This document shows, piece by piece, positions 55,776 through 64,000 of a stretch of DNA of 64,000 nucleotides (position 1 is its first letter; the number at the start of each line of letters is the position of its first letter). The stretch is from positions 682,001 through 746,000 of the forward strand of contig NC_070565.1 of assembly GCF_026914185.1 (NCBI RefSeq), read 5' to 3'. The notes beneath the pieces were generated by a model. That model had not been told where the DNA came from. It was given only the letters and a program-made list of their open reading frames with translations, and ran no database searches. The DNA comes from Puccinia triticina. Lineage: Eukaryota; Basidiomycota; Pucciniomycetes; Pucciniales; Pucciniaceae. A program made the translations under genes and the position numbers.

Positions 55776-56650
55776 TGTGGTGATTTATATAGGCAAGCGC
55801 GGTAGAATGTCCACGCGGGGAATGCAGAAAGCCGCTCAGGCAGAGTGCATTCCGGTGACATAAGCACTGAGGATGAGGTCAGGAAAGCACGCTAGGAAAG
55901 CTTACGGAAAGTCACGCGCGGATTGGAATGCACGGATCACGGATTGCGGATTGCGGATTTCGGATTGGGTATTTGGATCGGAGCGGAAAAGACAGGGCTG
56001 GACTGCGGCGGGACTACACACGTGGACTGGTAGCAGCGGCGCGTCAGCGGGTGAGCCATGACAGCCAGAGCAGGTTCCACCAGCGGGTGGAACCGGGGTG
56101 AAGGCGGTGGCAAGAGAACGACTGACGGGGGCTAGACAGAGGATGGTGGGAGGACAAGCGTTGGAGAGGAGCGGAGTCTGGGAGAGTGACGAGCGGGATA
56201 GCGGGCGGGGCTGGAGGACTAGTGCGGGAAAGTGTCAGGTGTGCGGGATCGGGTGGGAACAGTGACATGCGTGGAGGGAAGGACGGGGGTGGCTCAGGGT
56301 TTTTCTCTCTCTTTTCTATGATCGGATTATCTTTATCTTATCAAATTATTACGGATATTCACTCATCATTGTACTTACAACTACGGACGTACAAGCGTTA
56401 TTGGGAGATTATCTGTGTTCTTATTCTTATTAGAGAGTTACTGCGGATTCTGGTGCTTACAAAGTGCGGAGCTTTATTCACTTGCGGATTATTACGCTAT
56501 AGATCAGGCTTGGTAGAGGAGCGCTGAAGGCTAGCGGAAAGTAGCAGTGCAGAGCCGAGTTACCGACAATCACACAGCCCAGACATCAATATTCTTGAAG
56601 AAGGCGGTCAGCAGACATTCTACACTAGCTAACCACCCTTATTTCTCACA
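55776..56650 (+). repeat. 3' LTR, 875 bp
   Basis: Starts TGTGGTGATT and ends TTTCTCACA; matches the 5' LTR apart from a 15-bp gap and about ten substitutions. The flank begins GCGCATTCC. Confidence 0.95.
55783..55792 (-). promoter_or_regulatory. antisense TATA box in the 3' LTR
   Basis: On the minus strand the LTR border reads GCCTATATAAATCACCACA, a strong TATA box 128 bp before the start codon of the antisense gene. An initiation site about 30 bp downstream would give a leader of about 100 nt. The same box in the 5' LTR points out of the element into flanking DNA. Confidence 0.55.
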
Positions 56651-57170
56651 GCGCATTCCTGGAAATGCGCTGCATCCCACGGACGTTTCTGACTGAGAAA
56701 TGTCCAGAGGATGTCCGTGGAGCATCCAGCGGACACAAGGGGCAATGAGCATCACTCGGACGCTTCCGGAAGCGTCCAAGTGATGCTTTGTCCTTCAAAC
56801 CATTGGGTGGACATCAAAAATTGCCGCCGTCCATTGGATACTCTCAAATTGAGAGTGTCCAATGGACATCTTGACAGTCCAAAAAAACTGAATCAGGTCA
56901 TCTCTTGATGACCGGTCTGTGCCGGTCATTGAGGGAATCACGTCTTGCTGGTCATTGAGAGGACTCAGGTCTCCTCTTGATGACCGGTCTGTGCCGGTCA
57001 TTGAGGGGACTCAGGTCTCCTCTTGATGACCGGTCTGTGATGGTCATTGAGGGGACTCAGGTCTCCTCTTGATGACTGGTCTGTGCCGGTCATTGAGGGG
57101 ACTCAGGTCTCCTCTTGATGACCGGTCTGTGATGGTCATCGAGGGGACTCAGGTCTCCTCTTGATGACCG
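56651..57170. repeat. array of palindromes and a 46-bp hairpin minisatellite
   Basis: 56,651-56,890 holds consecutive palindromes: GCGCATTCC/GGAAATGCGC, CATCACTCGGACGCTTCC with GGAAGCGTCCAAGTGATG, and CCATTGGATACTCTC/GAGAGTGTCCAATGG. From 56,900 a 46-bp unit containing TGATGACCGGTCTGTGCCGG and GGTCATTGAGGGGACTCAGG is present about five times; each unit folds on ACCGG..CCGGT. These words belong to the same family as 480-1,560 and 62,030-62,880. Confidence 0.8.
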
Positions 57171-57675
57171 GTGTGGTAGACGGAAAAGTGAAAAATCAAA
57201 AGTTTTTTCTCATACATATATTTACTCACCCTAGGCCTCAAGATACCACCAAATGGACCTCAGAAATGGATTCTACGGCCAATTTTACCCTTAGTCACCA
57301 CTGGAAGCGCCACTGGAACCCCGTTGGATTGGAAGCTATACCCTCTTGGACCCTCATGGACACGGCCAGCCCTAGTCATCAACCTGTCACAACCCTCAAT
57401 TCACCTTCCCCAGGTATACGCATACTCAGCCCCAGCCAAAGACATACTCTTTTCTATCCCTCTTATCTCCACTGCATATGCAAGGGACCAACCGCATTTC
57501 TTCTGTATTTGACATGTCCCCGCTTCATTTATGCACCCCTTGCAGCTGCATGCAGTCTTCTGACCCCATTTCTGCACTCCTTGCATTAGTCTGACACCAC
57601 TCATGCACCCCTTGCATGAAGTACCCCTGTATTTGACATTTCCCCGCTTTGTTTATGCACTCCTTGCATTAGTAT
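57171..57675. other. no gene; short direct duplication
   Basis: GTATTTGACATNTCCCCGCTT followed later by GCACTCCTTGCATTAGT occurs at 57,507-57,591 and again at 57,629-57,675. The first copy serves as an empty-site reference for the element inserted at 57,676. Confidence 0.5.
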
Positions 57676-58004
57676 CAAGACCGCACATATTACGCTAATT
57701 ACATTAGCGCCGCTAGAAATTAAATATAGCTGAGAGCCGCTAAACTTCCAGGCTGTTAGCTTTAGCTGTAATATCAACACGCTAAGCTCCGCTAACGCTA
57801 AATCACAGCTAAATTACAGCTAATTAGCGGGCCGCTACAGCTAATTAGCTGTAATTTGTAGCTAAACATGCACTTTTTCCCAAACATTTTGTAGCTGTAA
57901 TTGTAGCTGATTATAAGCTACATTTTAATACTAGCGCAGCAGCCACAAGAAACTGCTAATTACAAAACTGCTAGGCTAAGTGCAGCGTAATATGTGCGGT
58001 CTTG
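57676..58004. mobile_element. hAT-like MITE (copy D), 7-bp TSD
   Basis: Ends CAAGACCGCACATATTACGC are exact inverse copies; TTAGTAT flanks both sides (57,669-57,675 and 58,005-58,011). The inside is made of AGCTAATTAGC and GCGCTAAC words. A duplicated copy of the target without the element at 57,583-57,598 (GCATTAGTCTGACACC) confirms the borders. Confidence 0.88.
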
Positions 58005-58142
58005 TTAGTATGACATCATCTTTCATTTCTCACCCCACTTTTTGCCTGTATTTAGTATCTTCTGACACCACTTGTACGCAGCCCACCAGCTAAAATCCCT
58101 CATCCAGGGTCCCCCTTGTAGCTAAAATCCCTCACATTTGTC

Positions 58143-58200
58143 TATATAAGGAGCTCTCTCCCCCCCAGTTGTTTTTCCGCAGTTCAGTACCCACCAGTTA
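58143..58200 (+). promoter_or_regulatory. TATA-like core promoter
   Basis: CTATATAAGGAGCTCTCTCC followed by a C-run and TTCCGCAGTTCAGTACCC. Similar in layout to 2,951-2,990. The DNA downstream (58,200-58,590) is pyrimidine-rich with a short open frame of no recognisable type. Confidence 0.35.
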
Positions 58201-60382
58201 TACAGATATCACCCTTTAGCCTTTATCATCACCCTTACACCTTATAACATTACCATATCATCCCTCCCATCTGCAATAACCACTAAGCTCACTCTCATAT
58301 TCTCATACTCTAACATCTCCTGGTTGCATATCAAGCACCTGTCACAAGTTACCCAGTTCTTGGTTCAACCCCTGACTGAGACATATACCCTTCTCAGTCC
58401 AGAAACTCTTCTCAACTTCTTATATCACCCTCTTGAGGACCTGTGTTCAACCCCCACCAGAAACATCAAGTCAACTTTCACCCTTTCCATCATCATAAAC
58501 CCCCTCAACTCTCACATAACTGTCATCGAACAACTTCATCTGGAACTAGACCAGACCTATCACTTTATTAAAACTTGCCAAGCTTAGCTTGGTGGGTCTT
58601 GTTATCTGATAGTAGAAGGGCAGAGTTTTGCACCTCCATCATCCCCTTCACCATTCAGCAAAAGGGTTTCTCAACCACTTTTGAGTCTTACACCGGTGTC
58701 TACCGGTCATTGAGAGGGTCTTGCCAGTCTTTGAGGAGAATCATGAGAGTTTCTGGTGGACACAAAAACTGTTGTCCATTGGAAACTCTGGCTGGAGTGT
58801 CCAATGGATGTTTGGAATCAAGTATCCAGTGTGGTCTGGTGGGTTTGTGGGCCCCTTCAGCAATACTGGCATGTTGTAGCCGGTAACAACTGCCCTAGTT
58901 ACAGATATGCCCCCACCCCCTCCCGTGTTGGGTTCCAGGTCTGCTGCTTCCACCCCCCCCCCCCCCCCGCGCCCCGCTTGCTAGGTTATGATCCACAGCC
59001 GGCCCATCGGCCCACCCGCATTCAACCACCCCCCATGCACTCAGGCCAGTAAGGCTGGCCTAACATTTTGACCAAAAGGGCATGGTGACTGACATCCCGC
59101 TGATGTTTGCTCACCATCCAGCGGATGCATACAAGAGAAACGTCCGCCATTGCGCAATGAAAGTGGCATCCAGCGGATGTTTCCTGCCGTGCCAGAGCTG
59201 GACATCTGTGGACATGTCCAATCAACGTCCGCGACAGCCCGTGGTGTACAGTACAGCTGCTCCACACTTTGGGATGTGTGTATGGCCCATGAGCAAGGCA
59301 GGCGGGTACCTGGCCAGGTATGTTAGATTAATTGATTTTTTGTGCTTAGCCAGGGAAATAATTCAACAGTTTGCCTGAGACCTCCAAGGCAAACATTGAA
59401 TTATTAAATGCTCACACACATCTTGGTTTGGGTTATGTACGTCTTTTGTCTTTTAGATTGATTGTCTTCACATATTTTCCATACATATTTTCCATGAATT
59501 TTCTCCTGCACGTAGGATTCATTAATCAAAGGTAACTTTGTTTCCATGTGCATGGTGCAAAAATGTGGTGTTGATTGCTCTTATCCCATGCCACTTAATT
59601 AGCACAGGCTGCTAGATAAGCCTTTGGTACTGCAGACCTGCTGTATCCAGACCACTGGAAATTATTGGCCTTGGAACAGCAGGAGTGGCACGCACATGTG
59701 AGGAAAAGAGTTAAAAAAAAATTTTCTGGTGGTTTGAAGGTGGGCACAAGTAAACTATGGGCGCGCGGGGAAACTTGGATTGTTTTTGTATTCCCCTCAC
59801 CACCCCCAAAAGGAAGGCAATGTGCACACATTGCCATGTTCAATACATGGTTGATACCAAGGTATATCACACGGCCAACCTAGGTATTACAGAATATCAA
59901 CCTTGTTGTTCCAGAAGTTTTTTACAGAAGTTTAACCCTCTTACAGGAGTTTAATTCAGTTTTCACAGAAGTTAAACCCATGTAATAAAAAATTTAAGAA
60001 AAAATTTCAACTAATAATTTTATTGAAAATATTTTTTGGTGTGGTTTAAATCTCATGCCCTGGAGTACCCTGTCATTGGTTTAAATTCCTTTGAAAGTGC
60101 ATTATTGCCGCATATGTAGGAACTTACCTGCAGGGGTTATCATTTGGAAATCTCCATTTAGTTGTTGTATTTTAGCCAAATGGAGGTACAATAAAAGATT
60201 TGAGAACACAGTTCATATATATCTGTGTAATACTCTTCAATTTTCCTTGTATTGAACATAAAATTGTTAATCATGTGTTTTCTCAAATCAGTTTCACTTC
60301 TTAGTTGTTGTTTTTCTATGATAAGTTCATTTTCTCTTTCAAATCATGAATAAATACTTTTGTGTAAAAAATGGTTGAAACA
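58201..60382. other. no supported gene; scattered hairpin repeats
   Basis: 58,690-58,830 and 59,090-59,230 hold further CCATTGGA/TCCAATGG and ATCCAGCGGATG palindromic units. 58,957-58,969 is a C-run. GGCAATGTGCACACATTGCC at 59,817 is a near-perfect palindrome and recurs as GGCAATGTGCACTCATTGCC at 61,875. 59,890-60,380 is AT-rich without features. Confidence 0.5.
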
Positions 60383-60718
60383 GGCCAGGTGACTTTGGAA
60401 AATCATCAGTCACATTAAAGATGGTGGAAGTTCTAAATCCTTTGGGTGGAGGTTGCAGCGCTGCAACCCCTACCCAATCCTAGTGGGTATTAGCCTGTCT
60501 CATCCAGGAGGGTATGGGTCGCCAGACGCCTTGGCTACAATTCCGACCGCGCTGTAACCCTGCAACATGTACCAGGGCTTAACGGGTATATCCTGTCCCT
60601 TCCCGGTGGGTTTGGGTCACAGGACAGCCCTAAAACGGCCGGGTACCCCGCGAGTTCCAGCCTAGGTGCACATCACCCCTAAAAGCGACTTTGGACAATC
60701 ATCCAAATTCACCTGGCC
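60383..60718. mobile_element. 336-bp MITE with internal diverged direct repeat
   Basis: Ends GGCCAGGTGACTTTGGA and inverse GGCCAGGTGAATTTGGA. The inside has two diverged direct units, each with GGGTAT..CCTGTC..GGNGGGT..GGGTC (60,490-60,530 and 60,578-60,625). It resembles a structured RNA but fits no tRNA pattern. Confidence 0.65.
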
Positions 60719-60898
60719 TTGATTTGGCCTTCCTGACAAAGTAAAAACTCTGTTTTGATTCAAAAGGAGGTATGACCTTCATTTGGACCTCCATCAAATG
60801 GAGGTTGTACACCCATCAAATCGAGGTTGTACACCCATCAAATTAGGTTGGAAGTACAACCATCTTTCATCAGACATTGCATTCACATCCAAGTTTTG

Positions 60899-61476
60899 AC
60901 TACGCGCACGCCAAAAATCGTAGACAGTTGTGTACACCATTATTTTTTGGCGGGCAGGGACACATACACCCAGATACCTGGTCCTTGGTCCCGTACGCCT
61001 GCATAATTGGCGTACAGGACTGAGGACACCAATTCCCCAAAGTCCAGCTCTCCAAGAGGAATACATACCTCTCGGCGAGATTTACTTTGACCAGCTCGCC
61101 AAGAGGAATACATACCTCTCAAAGAGATGGACTTTGAACAGCTCGCCGCGAGGAATACAAAACTCTCGGCAAGATGGATTTGTACCAGCTCGCCAAGAAG
61201 AATACATTGCTCTTGGAGAGCTGGGATTTGACCAGCTCGCCCAGAATAATACCCTTGGCAATCTGGTTTACAAATTCAGCTCTCCAGGAGGTATGTATTA
61301 TTCCTGGCGAGCTGGTACAAATCCATTTTGCCTAGAGATATGTATTTCTCCCGGCGAGCTGGAATTTGAACAGCTCGCCGGGGGAAATTGGCTGGGGTTT
61401 CTTGGTGTACTTTTCCCTGCACGCCAAAAAACAATTGCATACACACCTGTGTCTGCCTTTTTGGCATGCATGTAGT
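60899..61476. mobile_element. foldback element with hairpin minisatellite
   Basis: Terminal inverted repeats of about 65-70 bp (left ACTACGCGCACGCCAAAAA, right inverse ACTACATGCATGCCAAAAA; inner TTTTTTGGCGGGCAGGG and TTTTTTGGCGTGCAGGG). Between them are about seven units of 45-47 bp such as AGCTCGCCAAGAGGAATACA then TACCTCTCGGCGAG, each a hairpin by itself. Later units are inverted relative to the earlier ones. No coding content is believable. Confidence 0.8.
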
Positions 61477-61869
61477 AAAAATTTGGTGTGCACTTAGCAT
61501 GACCCAAAAGAAAAATAAAAGAGAAAGAGAGATTTAGAACTCTATTCAAACTTCCCTTCCATGAGGGGGAGTGGAGTTCTGACTCACAAGAAGCTGCAAG
61601 ACCCACATTCAAAATTTTAGATGCGCCAAGGCAGTGTAAGCAACCTCCTGGGAGCCAGAATCCTAATTCTAGTGAGTTTTTATGTAAGGCCACAAATAAT
61701 TACACATCTTATTATAAACTGCACACCTTTGGGTTTTTTCAAGGTAGAAGGTAGGAAGAAGCATATATGATTATTTCAGGTTCAAAGTTGAGAATATATA
61801 AGAAACATATACAACAAAAGTTTCAGCATTATTTGCTCTGTTTACAGCTGTTGTTATATATATATTTCA

Positions 61870-62900
61870 GCATGGCAATGTGCACTCATTGCCATGTTTT
61901 TTTGGGTGGTGCCTGTGTCCCCCGGGGAGTGTTATTTTCTTATGTAATGTCCACCCTCAGGTTTGGGCAAACGTGAGGGTGGACATTGGCAAGTTGCTGG
62001 CACATGTACTGCAAGTTGATGAACAGTGTGTACTTTTCATTGCACTGGGAAAGTCCCAGCTGACTCCCAGTACATGCTGGCAATCAAGCTGGGCGTATCC
62101 AAGCCTTGTAGGGAGTATAAACTGCCTACCAAGCTCAGATAGGCCCAGATCAATGACCAGCATGTGCTGGTCATCGGGCTAGGGCTTCTCCGGTTCAACA
62201 ACAAGCACGAACTGGTCATCAAACTGGCAGAGGCCGCGCTTGGTGACCAGCATGCACTTGTCATCAGCCCCCTGGCTCTCCAAGCTCAAACCCGGAGTAC
62301 ATAGGTCATCAAGCCAGGGAAGCCCTCGCGCGATGACCAGCACATGCTGGTCATCTATCTGGGATTTTACGAGCTCAGTAGGCAGTACATACTGTCCACC
62401 GAGCTCTTGAAAGCCCAGCTGAATGACCAGTACATGCATTTCTGGCTGTTGAGCTGGGATTTTCCCAGCGCGATGTGGGGTGCATGTCGGTTCACCAGGC
62501 TGAGAAAGTCTCCGCTCAACAACCATTATTTGCTGGTCATTGAGCTGAGATTTTCACAGCCTATTACCCTGTAATCAATTGGATGGTGTCTCCACTTGAT
62601 GGCCAGTGCACACTGGTCATTGAGAGGAGAAAACCTTCATGTGATGGCATTACAAACTGGTCATTGAGCAGAGGATGTCTCAAATCAATGGCTAGTAATA
62701 TAAATGGACATCAAGTGAAGCTCTCCAATCCATTGCCAGTACCCAGGCTCATTGATTGGAGTATGTCTCAACTTGATGGCCTTCCAAACCATCATTGAGC
62801 GGTGGCTTTTGCCACTCAATGGATGTCCATACTGGTACTCAATTGGAGGGTGTATCCACTTGATTTCCAGTACACACTGGCCAGTGGAGGATCCCTGTGG
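61870..62900. repeat. hairpin minisatellite, counterpart of 480-1,680
   Basis: Units with CTGGTCAT and ATGACCAGCA alternate, then CCACTTGATGG and CCACTCAATGG words. In reverse orientation it has the same order as 343-1,680: element terminus, GAGTGG repeats, CTGGTCATTG repeats, then the GTGGACATTGNNAA and CCCCGGGGAG blocks (1,632-1,675 versus 61,918-61,990). It is therefore the end of a second copy of the element at 343. Confidence 0.7.
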
Positions 62901-63082
62901 GTGCCAGCATGAGCAATTGATTTGAGAAAATCAATATTTGAGTTTAACTCACTGGAACACACAAGATTGGATATGGAACAACTCAGTATGAGTTCTGTAT
63001 AAACATACAGCTGAACCACAATAAAGTTACACATGAGGGAATGTTTCACATCTGGCAGACTTCCAGGGAGAAATTACGGTCT

Positions 63083-63120
63083 GGCACTCTCTAGAGAGTG
63101 CAACCAATCCCTCCCTGGTG
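63083..63120. mobile_element. terminus of a second TIR element copy
   Basis: GGCACTCTCTAGAGAGTGC followed by AATCCCTCCCTGGTG matches the right end at 6,005-6,042 and the inverse of 343-383. The element body would lie to the left. Confidence 0.6.
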
Positions 63121-63772
63121 TTACATAAATCCACCAGTATGATCTCAATCAAGTTGCACATGAACGTCTTTCATACCTCAGAGCTGATATATATATATAA
63201 GTGGTCAAGCAGCAAGCATCACCACTTGTGCTCTTAACAAGTCAAAGTGATCTTAAAGCATTGTGCTCTTAACTGAAGTTTAAGGAGGATGGTAAAGACA
63301 CTTTGAATAGCTCACATCTACCATCAGATTTACCTCAAAATTTAATATCTCTGATTTTACGTATCTCACTCATAAAACATATAAAACAATATGGAACATA
63401 TCTTATGTTTTTGCTGATTTCCACTATCTGACTCAAGACTGGCATACACATTCCAACTCCATTTCCCATACTATCTCCACTAAGCATTCCCACTGAATTC
63501 AGGTTTGATCTAGGTTTGATTAGATACTGCTACACATAGTTTTCTCTATCATTAGTAGGGGGAAGTCTTTCAAACCACCTGGAATAGTTGTAAAAGCTTC
63601 ATAGATACTTAAGACTGGAACAGTTGTAAAAGCTTCATAGATACTTAAGATATTATAACTGCTATTTCCCCCTTGCAGGACTGCCACCATTCCCAAAGGA
63701 TCTCTCACAAAATTTCTTTGAGGTGTTGATAAATTCAGCCCTAAGTTTTGTGTGCACACTCAGGGTGTAAAT
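63121..63772. other. no supported gene
   Basis: AT-rich DNA. A short direct duplication is seen at 63,575-63,650 (GTTGTAAAAGCTTCATAGAT then ACTTAAGA, twice). No frame longer than about 80 codons and no motif. Confidence 0.5.
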
Positions 63773-63932
63773 AGGTCGGGTTTGGGTCAAAAAACAGCGC
63801 CTGAACCCAACCCAACATTTAGTGCGGGTTGGGTTGGGTTGGGGCAAATTGCTTCCCAAACCCGACCCAATGTCATACTATTTTGGGTTGGATCCGGTTT
63901 GGGTTGGTTTGGGTCTTGGGTTGACCCGACCT
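63773..63932. mobile_element. small inverted-repeat element, GGGTTGGGTT-rich
   Basis: Ends AGGTCGGGT and ACCCGACCT are exact inverse copies; the inside is low-complexity GGGTTGGGTTGGG on one half and its inverse on the other. No coding content. Confidence 0.55.
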
Positions 63933-64000
63933 CTTAGGCGCCAAAAGCCCCCAACTTGACTGTTGGGGATGTCATAGTTGGGTTGCAGGCTGACCCAGTT

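Larger units (their letters stand above)
46459..56650 (+). mobile_element. Ty3/Gypsy LTR retrotransposon with antisense gene
   Basis: A 10.2-kb element bounded by two LTRs starting TGTGGTGATT and ending TTTCTCACA; GCGC is found directly outside both ends, a possible 4-bp target duplication. Order on the plus strand is gag, protease, reverse transcriptase, RNase H, integrase, which defines Ty3/Gypsy. The reading frame is broken by stops and frameshifts, so the copy is not autonomous. Between integrase and the 3' LTR lie a 9-bp microsatellite and a spliced gene on the minus strand. Confidence 0.95.

Noticed and set aside
56900..57170. Regularly spaced 46-bp repeats resembling a CRISPR array
   Set aside because: The repeats are contiguous without unique spacers, in eukaryotic DNA; it is a hairpin minisatellite.

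Overview
The window is nuclear DNA of a filamentous basidiomycete, most likely a rust fungus (Pucciniales, Puccinia-like). The genes have many short introns (about 57-120 nt, GT..AG). They include a CDP-diacylglycerol synthase, a CPL1-like cysteine-rich secreted protein, a small acidic RING-H2 protein and a secreted trehalose-phosphatase-like protein. Around them lies dense nested transposon DNA of the kinds typical of rust genomes: hAT, KDZ, Mutator-like, Ty3 and foldback elements. Species assignment is inference; no rRNA or tRNA gene was recognised.

Layout. 1-10.2 kb is repeats only: a putative 5.7-kb terminal-inverted-repeat element, a large palindrome carrying a small hAT-like insertion, a 0.9-kb decamer satellite and a clean Mutator-like element with an 11-bp target-site duplication. 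11.9-27.5 kb is the gene island: an unrecognised 408-aa protein with a tandemly duplicated 3' end, a RING-H2 pair (upstream copy dead, downstream copy intact), CDP-DAG synthase (7 exons), a CPL1-like gene (6 exons) and a signal-peptide-bearing trehalose-6-phosphate-phosphatase-like gene (4 exons). 27.8-46.4 kb is nested transposons: a broken KDZ transposase, two hAT elements with transposase remains, a hAT fragment, a solo LTR and MITEs. A decayed second copy of the phosphatase-like gene appears to be split by about 10 kb of these insertions.

46,459-56,650 is a complete-length Ty3/Gypsy retrotransposon whose gag-pol is broken at many points. Between pol and the 3' LTR it carries a spliced gene on the opposite strand whose N terminus has the exact cysteine spacing of a fungal Zn2Cys6 cluster, with an antisense TATA box just inside the 3' LTR upstream of it. 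56.6-64 kb is again repeats: hairpin minisatellites, a 7-bp-TSD MITE, a foldback element and other small elements.

How parts relate. Two genes encode likely secreted proteins, one of them an enzyme-fold protein that could meet host trehalose-6-phosphate; these are candidate host-interaction genes. The transposons share themes: terminal and subterminal DNA made of hairpins or TAGCG/GCGCTA words, and decay by stop codons that fit CGA to TGA change. All coordinates and splice sites were read by eye; nothing was checked against a database.
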